Assembly: GCF_000378145.1 (NCBI RefSeq)
Contig: NZ_KB899297.1
Coordinates: 1 to 64,000 of the forward strand
Source of the DNA: Saccharibacillus kuerlensis DSM 22868
GTDB lineage: Bacteria; Bacillota; Bacilli; Paenibacillales; Paenibacillaceae
DNA: 64,000 nt
Reading direction: 5' to 3'
Shown piece after piece: positions 17,364 to 25,569 of the stretch (positions are counted from its first letter, which is position 1; every line of letters begins with the position of its first letter). The position numbers and the translations under genes were made by a program. The notes under the pieces are model-generated. The model saw only the letters and a list, made by a program, of their open reading frames with translations. It was not told the DNA's origin and did not search any database.

Positions 17364-18122
17364 TTAGTAAGCTGTCCAGCCTGCGTCCGCCGCGAGCGTC
17401 ACGCCGTTAACGAAGCTGGAATCGTCGGAGCCTAGAAACAGCGCGACTTTGGCAATCTCGTCCGCTTCGCCGATCCGCGGATTCAGTCCCATACCGACCA
17501 TGGCGCGCTCCATACCGAATTCATTCGGCTGCCCCATAGTGGCGGAGATGTTGGTCGCTACGCCGCCCGGTGCGATCGCATTGCAGCGGATGCCTTTGAC
17601 GGCATATTGGAAGCCCACGTTTTTCGTCAAGCCGACTACCGCGTGCTTCGACGCCGTGTAAGCCGCACCCGCGCGCGACCCGTTCAAGCCGCCTGCCGAA
17701 GCAATATTGACGATAACTCCCTGTCCTTTTTCCAAAAAGATCGGGAGGGCTTTGCGTATCGCTCTCATCGGACCAGTCGTGTTGATTGCAAATACGCGCT
17801 CCCACAGCTCGTCCGTCAGATCGCCCGCAGGCGTGAAGCCGTCCATAATGCCCGCATTGTTGACCAGAATATCGAGCGTACCGTATTTTTCGACTGTGTG
17901 ATCGACCAGTTCCACAATGTCTGCTTCAGACGTTACATTGGTCTTGATCGCAAACGCTTCGCCGCCCGCATCCTTAATCTCCTGTGCGACCGTTTCCGCT
18001 GCTTCGAGATTGATGTCCGATACTGCAACCTTCGCGCCTTCCGCCGCATACAGGATGGCGATACTGCGCCCCATGCCCGATGCCGCGCCCGTTACGATTG
18101 CCGTTTTGCCTTGAAGTTTCAT
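17364..18122 (-). CDS. SDR family NAD(P)-dependent oxidoreductase
   Basis: Classical short-chain dehydrogenase, 252 aa. It has the cofactor motif TGAASGMG (11-18), NNAG, the catalytic Ser in NIASAGG, YTASK (Tyr and Lys) and a C-terminal SFVNGVTLAADAGWTAY typical of the 3-oxoacyl-ACP-reductase/glucose-dehydrogenase-like branch. The acidic residue after the second strand (SDIN) suggests NAD preference. ATG 18122 is chosen because GGGAGG lies 8 bases before it. Divergent from a TetR regulator that very likely controls it through sites in the shared gap. The substrate is unknown. Confidence 0.9.
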   Translation of the reverse strand: MKLQGKTAIVTGAASGMGRSIAILYAAEGAKVAVSDINLEAAETVAQEIKDAGGEAFAIKTNVTSEADIVELVDHTVEKYGTLDILVNNAGIMDGFTPAGDLTDELWERVFAINTTGPMRAIRKALPIFLEKGQGVIVNIASAGGLNGSRAGAAYTASKHAVVGLTKNVGFQYAVKGIRCNAIAPGGVATNISATMGQPNEFGMERAMVGMGLNPRIGEADEIAKVALFLGSDDSSFVNGVTLAADAGWTAY

Positions 18123-18168
18123 ATGCTCAGCCTCCCGATTTAAAGTAGAACTATTTTTCGTCAACAAC

Positions 18169-18281
18169 TGTTCATTAACTGCTCTCCAATTCAGTATAAT
18201 CAATCATAGATAACGCATACAATCGGTAAAACCCGAGCCATTTGTACGTTAATGAACATCTGCTAGCTTCCCTGTTCATCA
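18169..18281. promoter_or_regulatory. Candidate TetR operator with three TGTTCAT half-sites
   Basis: TGTTCATTAAC (18169-18179) has an exact inverted partner GTTAATGAACA (18248-18258). A third half-site TGTTCATCA lies at 18273-18281. The second and third form an inverted repeat ATGAACA-14-TGTTCAT. All lie between the divergent SDR and TetR genes; the first sits just downstream of the SDR -10 box. Confidence 0.6.
18193..18222 (-). promoter_or_regulatory. Likely promoter of the SDR gene
   Basis: On the minus strand TTGTAT (18222-18217) and TATACT (18198-18193) are 18 bases apart. The half-site at 18169-18179 covers the expected start point. Confidence 0.45.
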
Positions 18282-18312
18282 TAAGTAGATTTCATGAAAA
18301 AGGAGGACTCCT

Positions 18313-18957
18313 ATGACTTCGCAGATAGCGGAAGACTCTGCCGACCGCCGTGTCCGTAAATCCAAAAAAGCATTAAAAGAAACGCTGCTGACCCTGATGC
18401 GGGAACGCGAATTCAAGCGGATCTCGATCACCGACCTGGTTCACGGCGCCGATCTCAACCGGGGAACCTTTTACAAGCATTACCGGGACAAAGAAGAACT
18501 GCTCGCCGAGATTGTTGACGATACCATGACCGATCTGGTCTCCTCCTACCGGGAACCTTATTTGCATACTGACTCTTTTGTCCTGCAGGAACTGACCTCT
18601 TCGGCGATCAAGATTTTCGAACATGTTCATCGACACGCTGCCTTCTATACGCTGATCGTCAAATCGCAGGCGCTGCCGGGCTTTCCCGACCGCATCTGCA
18701 GCGTGTTCAAGCAGCTCAGCCTGTCCGACCTGGAGAGCAGTATATCGAATCCCCAAGTTGATCGCGAATTGTATGCCAGTTATCAGGCTTATGCCATCTG
18801 GGGCATGATTCTTGCATGGATTGAAGGCGGGCTCGTTCATTCTCCCGATTACATGGCGACCCAACTGCTGGCGGTTATCCGAAATCGGTCTTCCCGGCAG
18901 GAGGTTATCTATCGCAGCAGTTCGCAGGATAAGAAAAGCGACAGCTTGCAGCCCTAG
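18313..18957 (+). CDS. TetR/AcrR family regulator
   Basis: 214 aa. The N-terminal helix-turn-helix (about 15-65: ALKETLLTLMREREFKRISI, then TDLVHGADLNRGTFYKHYRDKEELL) is a clear TetR domain. The C-terminal half resembles the TetR_C ligand domain of small Firmicute regulators. ATG follows AAGGAGG. It is divergent from the SDR gene with repeated half-sites between them, so it probably represses the SDR and itself until a ligand binds. Confidence 0.9.
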   Translation: MTSQIAEDSADRRVRKSKKALKETLLTLMREREFKRISITDLVHGADLNRGTFYKHYRDKEELLAEIVDDTMTDLVSSYREPYLHTDSFVLQELTSSAIKIFEHVHRHAAFYTLIVKSQALPGFPDRICSVFKQLSLSDLESSISNPQVDRELYASYQAYAIWGMILAWIEGGLVHSPDYMATQLLAVIRNRSSRQEVIYRSSSQDKKSDSLQP

Positions 18958-19044
18958 TTATCAGAACTAGGATCTAAAACGCTTCTCTATGGAACAGGTC
19001 GTCTACAGATTCGAATGGCTGCAGGAAACGTATGCTGCATGCAA

Positions 19045-19084
19045 AAAGCCCCTTGAACCCGGCACACCGGATTTCAGGGGCTTT
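19045..19084 (-). terminator. Terminator between TetR and membrane-protein genes
   Basis: AAAGCCCCT..CCGG pairs with CCGG..AGGGGCTTT. A minus-strand T-run fits the membrane-protein gene ending at 19147. It may also stop tetR transcription. Confidence 0.75.
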
Positions 19085-19146
19085 CCTATTGAGAATTTTT
19101 CGAAGACTACGGCTGACGGCTCTCTTATAGGCTGCCCACCCAGCGT

Positions 19147-19845
19147 CTAAAAACTGCTTTCTCTGCGCCTGCGGCTCTTCATGACAGTATCGCGCGGAAC
19201 ATACGGCGAAGCGCTCTCGTCCTTGCGGGTAATCCATACATAAATGAGCAGACCCAGAATCGGGATGAAACCGAGCAGTGCTATCGCTTGGGGCATCCAG
19301 CGCCTACGCGATCCCGTATAGATGGCGTAGGCCGACAGCAGCGTCAGCAGGAAGAAGTCGATGGTCATAATATGAACGAACTGCGACGTGTGGAATGCTT
19401 CCATGTAGACGCCCAGGTCCCCGGCCAGCAGCCCCCATCCCATAACTACCAGCGTCAAGAGGAAAAGGATACCGTGCGTAACTTGCGATTCCGCGGTGCG
19501 GCGTATGCCTTCCGACAAACGCAGATCATGTGAACCGGCATGTGTATGCGAAGTGAGAATATAATACGGCAGCAGGGCGAAGATACCCAGTCCAAAAGAC
19601 AGCAGTACAAACGGCCATGCGGGAACTCCCCGATCATCGTGCCGAAGCAGCAGACAAGCGTAAGTCATCGGGAATAAGCCAAGCAGTGTAAACATGGCGA
19701 GCAGCGACGGTTCATCCGCCTGCAGCGTCAGCAGCCGTCCGAACCAAGGGTCCTCCCCACCGCCCGCTCCAGGCGCGAAAAACAGCGCGTACACAACAAA
19801 AGCCAGCCATACGACGAACAGCAGCACACGGGAGATGCTTGTCAT
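19147..19845 (-). CDS. Multi-pass membrane protein of unknown function
   Basis: About 232 aa with six or seven hydrophobic helices and a basic tail (MKSRRRRESSF). Loops contain FFAPGAGGGEDPWFGRLL and SHTHAGSHDLRLSEGIR. The C-terminal half has a slight DUF2834-like feel (a SAYAIYTGSRRRW segment between two helices), too weak for assignment. ATG 19845 is preferred: GAAAGG is 11 bases upstream. A GTG three codons earlier would sit on that site. Stands alone with its own terminator. Confidence 0.6.
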   Translation of the reverse strand: MTSISRVLLFVVWLAFVVYALFFAPGAGGGEDPWFGRLLTLQADEPSLLAMFTLLGLFPMTYACLLLRHDDRGVPAWPFVLLSFGLGIFALLPYYILTSHTHAGSHDLRLSEGIRRTAESQVTHGILFLLTLVVMGWGLLAGDLGVYMEAFHTSQFVHIMTIDFFLLTLLSAYAIYTGSRRRWMPQAIALLGFIPILGLLIYVWITRKDESASPYVPRDTVMKSRRRRESSF

Positions 19846-20004
19846 GACGGTCACACCTTTCTAGGGGAATAAGGCAGAGAGTCAAGGTTCGGAATAAGCC
19901 GCTTCTTCGGCAGCCTCTCCTCTTCATTACCCGTAACCGTTCACCCTGGCAAGCAACCATTGGAAAAAGATGGACAGAATCCTTTTGTTCAAGAGAATTG
20001 CAGC

Positions 20005-20046
20005 AAAAAGACACTCGTGCCGAGGAGAGTGCGCGAGTGTCTTTTT
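20005..20046. terminator. Bidirectional terminator-like hairpin
   Basis: AAAAAGACACTCG pairs with CGAGTGTCTTTTT. It lies upstream of the membrane-protein gene with no gene ending into it, so it looks orphaned, perhaps left by a deletion. Confidence 0.6.
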
Positions 20047-20166
20047 ACTGCCCGAAACCGTGCAATGGAGATAGGTTTCGTAGGGGAATAATGGCTAGAA
20101 TGGTTAATATCCTTCGCCGAGATGCAGTGAAAAATATAGCATGACCACCTAGACAATTACTATACA

Positions 20167-20252
20167 TAGGCCCAACTTTTCGGTTCATCACAGCTAGGCC
20201 CAACTTTTCGGTTCATCACAGCTGTGCGAATGAAAAGTTGAGCCCGCGCCTA
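20167..20252. repeat. 28-base tandem duplication plus inverted third copy
   Basis: A 28-base unit beginning TAGGCCCAACTTTTCGGTTC occurs twice back to back (20167-20194, 20195-20222). It is followed by a diverged inverted copy (20223-20252, containing GAAAAGTTGAGCCCGCGCC). Copies two and three can fold into a hairpin pairing CAACTTTTC with GAAAAGTTG and CACA with TGTG. Confidence 0.85.
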
Positions 20253-20290
20253 GCGGATTTTTTTCCAGAGCGTATCACCGCTCTCAAAAG

Positions 20291-20324
20291 AAGACGTTAG
20301 CCGAATAATCGGCTTAAACGTCTT
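20291..20324. repeat. Inverted repeat next to an octamer array
   Basis: AAGACGTT-AGCCGA and TCGGCT-TAAACGTCTT pair over 14 bases with a 2-base bulge and a short ATAA loop. It has no T-run. It directly precedes the octamer repeats. Confidence 0.6.
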
Positions 20325-20327
20325 CGA

Positions 20328-20399
20328 TCTTTAAATCTTTAAATCTTTAAATCTTTAAATCTTTAAATCTTTAAATCTTTAAATCTTTAAATCTTTCAA
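20328..20399. repeat. Octamer tandem repeat TCTTTAAA
   Basis: Eight perfect units (20328-20391) followed by a degraded ninth (TCTTTCAA). This is a simple-sequence tract likely to change copy number. Confidence 0.95.
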
Positions 20400-20552
20400 G
20401 GCATGTACGCAAACTCATCAACTTTTTCGAATAGAAGATGCTTTCAACGCCCAGGTCCGGTTTCCAAATTCAAATGAAGTCTTTGAACGTAAATACGAAG
20501 CCGATTATTGGTTCGCGTATATGCCGGAATGGGACGCGTCCCCTTACGGCCC
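20400..20552 (+). other. Short open reading remnant before the hairpin repeat
   Basis: One plus-strand frame stays open with protein-like composition (for example RKYEADYWFAYMPEWDASPY near 20488-20547). It runs on into the hairpin repeat, where it stops near 20605. There is no start codon with a ribosome binding site, and no family was recognised. It is probably the end of a decayed gene. Confidence 0.25.
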
Positions 20553-20808
20553 AATAAGTGCTTATATGCAATTATTTTCCGCAAAAGCTCGCCAAATCGT
20601 ACAATAAGTGCGCAGGTGCAGCTATTTCACATAAAAGTAAGGTTAGAAACGCGAAAACGCTGAAATAAGTGTATAGGAGCACTTATTTCAGCGTAAGTTA
20701 AAAATGTGAGAAAAATAAGTGTACAGGCGCACTTATTTTCTTTCCCCCTATTGTACCTTCAATAACCTCTTTTGGATTTTGTGGAAACAGGTTTGCATAC
20801 AGGCCCTA
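20553..20808. repeat. Dispersed hairpin-array repeat, copy B
   Basis: Four successive dyads start at about 20553, 20603, 20658 and 20709, all variants of AATAAGTG-(6 to 8)-CACTTATT. The third has perfect 14-base arms CGCTGAAATAAGTG. Over about 250 bases the sequence aligns with window positions 1-270. Outside the dyads, GCAAAAGCTCGCCAAATCGT and GGTTTGCATACAGGCCCT are identical in both copies. The right end reads on the minus strand as GLYANLFPQNPKEV, a coding tail shared with copy A. Confidence 0.85.
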
Positions 20809-21081
20809 AATCTTTTAAATCCTAATGTTTTCGCCCTTAGCTCTTAACTCCCCGCTTAGAGCTTCGACGCCGAAGCACCCGATTCGTCACACCAAACACA
20901 ATCAACTGCACAATCAGAAGCAGTTTTATTACTTCCTTTTATCTTCTAGAAATTTTACTTTTTATAGAAAACCCGTCTAGTCGGCAAGCAAGCAAGGTGT
21001 TAATATAAACAAGTTGCCTGAACATATATAAAAAAGGCAAAATCACCCGGTCTATGAGACTACATACAGGAGGGAAAAATC
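20809..21081. other. Gene-free leader of the zinc-ribbon genes
   Basis: AT-rich with no convincing reading frame. It should hold the promoter for the following gene, but no clear -35/-10 pair was settled on. Confidence 0.4.
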
Positions 21082-21972
21082 ATGGCTTTTTGTACAAACT
21101 GCGGTCGTCCCCTTACGGAAGGCGAAAACCATGTCTGCGAGGTTCAGACTCCGGTTCAACCGTCACTTCAACCTTCGGTTCAAAACTCGGTTCCATCTCC
21201 AATGTTCGAGCATCAATCCGGTCAGCCGGCGTATTCATCGAACACTGGCTCCAACACCAAAGATTACGGAACGCTGGTCAAGGGTGAACTGGCCAAGTTC
21301 GAAAAAGGAACTTTGCTTGGACTATTGAAAAATCCATTCTCGGCGCTTCATCTTCGCGGAGAAAGCGATCTGCGCTACGGTCTGATTGGATTATTGGCCT
21401 CGCTGATCGGTTATATGATGCTGGCCTGGTCGTTCAAAAGAAATGCTCTTTATACCGTTTTCGAATTATCCGGCGGCGGTTCACGTTCAGACTGGAGAAA
21501 AGGCTACGCGGAATTCAGCGATCAGTTTGATGTCTTAAGTCCAATATTCGTAATGGGACTCGTATCACTGATTGCCCTGACGGCAGGAGCGATTCTGCTT
21601 GGCAACGGAATGGGTACCTACAGAACCTCCTGGAAAGAAGGGCTTGCGAAGATCGGCTCGGCACAGCTTGTAGTTGGAGCCGGTTTCCTCATCTGCGCCC
21701 TGCTAATGTTCGTCTCGCTGCGTCTTGGATTCATTGCGCTATTGATCGTGCTGCTGACCGCGCTGGCTCTTACGCTGTTTGTTTCGGCGCAGTTGTTCCA
21801 CGTTGCCCAAGCGCGTCTTCTCTCGTTTATCGCTCTATTCACGGCTCTTATGGTTGCCGTAATCGCTATTACCTTCAACCTTCAAGTGCAGGCAGGAATT
21901 GAAAATATGGCAGCAGATCTTTTGGGTCTCCCTGGAAACTTTGGACTCTTTGAGCTTCTGAATGAACTCTAA
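21082..21972 (+). CDS. Zinc-ribbon membrane protein
   Basis: 296 aa. The N terminus MAFCTNCGRPLTEGENHVCE is half of a zinc-ribbon (Cys4, Cys7, later His/Cys). A Pro/Gln/Ser linker to about residue 60 follows, then an amphipathic segment and five hydrophobic helices (about 100-120, 155-180, 195-220, 222-245, 248-270). ATG is preceded by AGGAGGG. It is immediately upstream of a TcaA/YvbJ-like zinc-ribbon protein, with 27 bases between them, so both are probably envelope proteins working together. Specific function unknown. Confidence 0.75.
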   Translation: MAFCTNCGRPLTEGENHVCEVQTPVQPSLQPSVQNSVPSPMFEHQSGQPAYSSNTGSNTKDYGTLVKGELAKFEKGTLLGLLKNPFSALHLRGESDLRYGLIGLLASLIGYMMLAWSFKRNALYTVFELSGGGSRSDWRKGYAEFSDQFDVLSPIFVMGLVSLIALTAGAILLGNGMGTYRTSWKEGLAKIGSAQLVVGAGFLICALLMFVSLRLGFIALLIVLLTALALTLFVSAQLFHVAQARLLSFIALFTALMVAVIAITFNLQVQAGIENMAADLLGLPGNFGLFELLNEL

Positions 21973-21999
21973 TTCCCTGCCGAAAGGAATGAATAGCTG

Positions 22000-23946
22000 A
22001 TGTATTGTCAAAAATGCGGAACGGCAGCCGATCCTAACTGGAAGTTCTGCGAAAAATGCGGAGTCGTGCTCGAACGGCCGGAGGTTGTCCAACCAACAGC
22101 TTCGGTACCCGCTATGCAGCACACTGCGACAGTGCCGGTTCCATCTCCCGCCAAACCCAGACAGCCGATGTCGAAAAAGAACAAAATTCTGGCCGGTACA
22201 ATCGGCGGAGCTGCGGTACTGCTGGCTGCCGCTTTTCTAATCCTGCGTGTGACCTATGGCCCTTCTACTCCCGAAGAGTTGGCAGAGAAGCTTAATGCAG
22301 CAATTGATGCGCAGGACCCAGCGGCACTGGTCTCCTATCTGGATGATTCCGCTTCGCCTCTGCTGGCGGAAGACCGCATCCAAGCTTTCAAGGCATCCCT
22401 TCAGGACGATTACGCCCGCAGTACATACAAACAAGGTATTCTCAACGCTATTCAATTGGCAGAGAGCACCGAAGAGGAGACCGAGCGCAGCGATTCTTTC
22501 AGCGACAAACTGAGACAAGAACTCGACGGTCCTAATGCCGATCTGCCGGCTTCCTGGATGACGTTCGTCAAAGAGCAATCCTGGAGAGGCAGCAAATGGA
22601 GTCTGCATATCGTTCCGGTCGCCGTTGAAGCCAGACTTTCAGATTCATCCGAAGATCTGAAAACGACGATGCAGATCGGAGAACTGTCTGCGGAAAGTGG
22701 TGCGATCCAGAATCTGTGGCCTTCGACATACACGTACACGGGCGCGTTGACCGGAGATTTCGGCAGCCAGTCTTATGACGGGCAGATCGAAGCTCTCCAG
22801 TACCCGGAAGCGAATACCGTCACTTTCGATACTTCGCAGATGAATCAGATTGCACTCAGACTCCCTTCGACCGAGGCATCCGTTACGTTAAACGACAAGG
22901 AAATAACCGGTGATCTGGACGCTTATGTCTTATTCAGACCGGTACCGGAGCAGATCAAATTGACGGCCAAGAAAAAAGCTTATGGCCTCAATCTAAGCGA
23001 CGAACAAACTTTGAATACCAACGAAGTTGAGGAATACCAAGTTGAAGAACTTCTTCAGCAGGCCGCTGCAGAGCATGTAGTGGATCTGGCTTATACAACG
23101 ATGGAAAGTTGGGCGAAAGGAACCAATGCCGGCAGCCGCAAGCTGTTTACCGGTTATGACCCAAGTGGAGATTTTGGTGACTATCTAGCTCAAGCGATGG
23201 AAGATGATCCAAGCAGCCGATACGCCCTGAATAAAGTCGTTATGAACCCTTACAGCATCCACTTCTATGAAGATCATCTTACTGCGGAATTCATCTACTA
23301 TTACGCTCGATCCGACGATCCTGACGATGAACGCAGCCAAGCGCTAAAACTTGAGATTTCCCGTCAAAAGGATAAAGACGCTTGGTGGATCACCGGCTAT
23401 GAAACGACGTATGTGTACGAATCGGAGTATGCCATCCAGAAGGAGAATCCGAAATTCGAGCAGGAGCGCTCCGAATTGGCCAAAGCTTCTGAAGCAGAAG
23501 CCGAAGCTGCAGAAGCCGAAGCCGCTATGCAGCAGAGCTCCGGCACGCAGCAGGCATCGGCTTCCGGTTCCTACATTTTTACGGAGGAAGACGCTCAGTC
23601 GTTCATGTCCAACTACCTGTACGCTTCCATCTCAGCGATCAATGCCCGCGATTTCAGCTATGTCGAGTCCTATATGGATCCGGCGGGTCCGGCATACAAA
23701 GAGACTTCCGACTACATCCCCTATCTGGAGACAAAAGGCATTACAGAAGCTTACGAAGATGCCGTAGTGACTGACTTTCAATATAACGGCGACTCCACCT
23801 ATACGGTGAAGACCCGTGAATCTGTCATCATTTACAACAAGGATAATGAAGGTACCTTAAGACACTTCAATTCCGAGTACAAACTAAGTGTGATCGACGG
23901 CTCGCTTAAGGCATACAAGCTGATCAGTACAAAAGAGATTGAGTAA
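22000..23946 (+). CDS. Zinc-ribbon TcaA/YvbJ-like membrane-associated protein
   Basis: 648 aa. Intact N-terminal zinc ribbon (Cys3, Cys6, Cys17, Cys20: CQKCG ... CEKCG), Pro-rich linker, and one transmembrane helix (about 63-83). A large extracellular part follows with TcaA-type repeats (for example TYTYTGALTGDFGSQSYDGQ) and an NTF2-like C-terminal domain (about 520-648). An Ala/Glu-rich coiled linker (about 500-515) joins the two. TcaA in Staphylococcus aureus influences glycopeptide susceptibility; YvbJ is its Bacillus relative. Role here is inferred as cell-envelope stress or wall-lipid handling. Confidence 0.82.
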   Translation: MYCQKCGTAADPNWKFCEKCGVVLERPEVVQPTASVPAMQHTATVPVPSPAKPRQPMSKKNKILAGTIGGAAVLLAAAFLILRVTYGPSTPEELAEKLNAAIDAQDPAALVSYLDDSASPLLAEDRIQAFKASLQDDYARSTYKQGILNAIQLAESTEEETERSDSFSDKLRQELDGPNADLPASWMTFVKEQSWRGSKWSLHIVPVAVEARLSDSSEDLKTTMQIGELSAESGAIQNLWPSTYTYTGALTGDFGSQSYDGQIEALQYPEANTVTFDTSQMNQIALRLPSTEASVTLNDKEITGDLDAYVLFRPVPEQIKLTAKKKAYGLNLSDEQTLNTNEVEEYQVEELLQQAAAEHVVDLAYTTMESWAKGTNAGSRKLFTGYDPSGDFGDYLAQAMEDDPSSRYALNKVVMNPYSIHFYEDHLTAEFIYYYARSDDPDDERSQALKLEISRQKDKDAWWITGYETTYVYESEYAIQKENPKFEQERSELAKASEAEAEAAEAEAAMQQSSGTQQASASGSYIFTEEDAQSFMSNYLYASISAINARDFSYVESYMDPAGPAYKETSDYIPYLETKGITEAYEDAVVTDFQYNGDSTYTVKTRESVIIYNKDNEGTLRHFNSEYKLSVIDGSLKAYKLISTKEIE

Positions 23947-23994
23947 GAATCAAATGAGGATTAAGTAAACCGGATCGATTATGGAATCGGTCAG

Positions 23995-24031
23995 AAAAGC
24001 CCAGCCCGGGGAATGATCGGGCTGGGCTTTT
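23995..24031 (+). terminator. Terminator of the zinc-ribbon gene pair
   Basis: AAAAGCCCAGCCCG / CGGGCTGGGCTTTT with a 9-base loop and further T, 48 bases after the stop. Confidence 0.9.
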
Positions 24032-24225
24032 TGGGGTCTGCAGCGTCTAATAGAGAAGTTTTAACGGTGCAAAAGTAACGGACTGCGAAAAATCGCCATG
24101 AAAATTTTCAAAGGCATGCATACACCAACGCTTTTGTGTGGTAAACTGTCACAAATATATGCCGCTTGCCGACTATGCAAGCGACAACGCGGCCTTATTG
24201 CACTATTCGATTTCGGAGGGAACTT

Positions 24226-25455
24226 ATGCGTACATTGTTCGTAAAATGGAATCAACTCAGTCTAGTCAAACGAATTCTGATCGGCATGATTGTCGGCATC
24301 ATCTTGGCCCTTGTCATTCCCGGCGCGACCGGCATTTCACTGCTGGGATCGCTCTTCGTCGGCGCACTGAAAGCTGTTGCTCCGATTCTCGTTCTATGCC
24401 TTGTTACGGCGGCCCTGTCGAGACATCGCCAGGGACAGCAGACCAATATGAAGTCGATCGTCGTGCTGTACGCTGTAGGAACTTTCCTGGCGGGACTGAC
24501 TGCCGTCATCGTCAGCTTCCTGTTCCCGGTCAGCTTGTCGCTTGTGACAACTTCCGAAGAGTTGAGTCCACCGCAGGGCATTGCCGAAGTGCTGCAGACC
24601 CTGCTGCTGAAAATTGTCGACAATCCGGTTAACGCCCTGATCGGCGCCAATTATATCAGCATTCTCGCTTGGGCTATTCTGCTGGGTATCGCTCTACGCC
24701 ATGCCAAAGAAGGCGTTAAAGAAGTGGTGAGCAGCCTGTCCGATGCCCTGACACGGATCGTCAGATGGATCATCAATCTGGCACCGTTCGGTGTTCTGGG
24801 TCTTGTATTCGAGGCGATCACGACAAATGGACTCGAGTCGCTGCTGGATTACGGAAGACTGCTGATTCTGCTGGTCGGCTGCATGCTGTTCATGGCCCTG
24901 GTCGTTAATCCGCTGATTGTTTACCTCAAGACTCGCAGCAATCCGTACCCACTGGTATTCGCCTGCCTTGGAGAGAGCGGAATTACGGCATTCTTCACAC
25001 GCAGTTCAGCAGCCAACATTCCGGTCAATATGAGATTGTCCGAGAAGCTGGGACTGGATAAAGAAACGTACTCCGTCTCCATTCCGCTTGGTGCCACGAT
25101 CAATATGGGCGGTGCGGCGATCACAATCTCTATCCTGACGCTGGCGGCAGCTCATACACTCGGCATTCATGTAGACTTCGGTACAGCGCTTTTGCTCAGC
25201 CTACTCTCTACGGTAGCTGCAGCCGGCGCTTCCGGCGTACCGGGAGGCTCGCTCCTGCTGATCCCGCTGGCCTGCAGCCTGTTCGGCATTCCGAACGAGA
25301 TTGCCATTCAGGTTGTAGCTGTCGGCTTCATCATCAGTGTGCTGCAGGATTCCTGTGAGACGGCGCTGAATTCCTCGACGGACGTGCTGTTTACCGCAGC
25401 CGCCGACCGTGCACGCAAACGCAAGGACGGCGTGATCAAAGCAGGACAAGCTTAA
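24226..25455 (+). CDS. sstT: Serine/threonine:sodium symporter
   Basis: Na+-coupled uptake of L-serine and L-threonine, dicarboxylate/amino acid:cation symporter family, 409 aa. Diagnostic stretches closely matching E. coli SstT include [33 protein letters not shown] (serine-rich hairpin loop), [17 protein letters not shown] and [22 protein letters not shown] 24226 follows CGGAGGG; an upstream in-frame ATG at 24166 has no such site. Monocistronic between two strong terminators. Confidence 0.96.
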   Translation: MRTLFVKWNQLSLVKRILIGMIVGIILALVIPGATGISLLGSLFVGALKAVAPILVLCLVTAALSRHRQGQQTNMKSIVVLYAVGTFLAGLTAVIVSFLFPVSLSLVTTSEELSPPQGIAEVLQTLLLKIVDNPVNALIGANYISILAWAILLGIALRHAKEGVKEVVSSLSDALTRIVRWIINLAPFGVLGLVFEAITTNGLESLLDYGRLLILLVGCMLFMALVVNPLIVYLKTRSNPYPLVFACLGESGITAFFTRSSAANIPVNMRLSEKLGLDKETYSVSIPLGATINMGGAAITISILTLAAAHTLGIHVDFGTALLLSLLSTVAAAGASGVPGGSLLLIPLACSLFGIPNEIAIQVVAVGFIISVLQDSCETALNSSTDVLFTAAADRARKRKDGVIKAGQA

Positions 25456-25484
25456 TCACGGTAAATTTATTATGTAATAACAAA

Positions 25485-25517
25485 AAGAGCTTCGGAAGAT
25501 TCCCTTCCGAAGCTCTT
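25485..25517. terminator. Bidirectional terminator, sstT / histidine phosphatase
   Basis: Perfect AAGAGCTTCGGAAG / CTTCCGAAGCTCTT stem with a 5-base loop between two convergent genes. Confidence 0.85.
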
Positions 25518-25569
25518 AAACTTTCAAAATCTCAATTACCGATAAAACCTCCGCCTTCGTCATGAAGAG

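Noticed and set aside
20553-20808. CRISPR array, because of regular repeat spacing
   Set aside because: Repeats diverge between units, spacers are conserved between the two copies of the element, and no cas genes are present.
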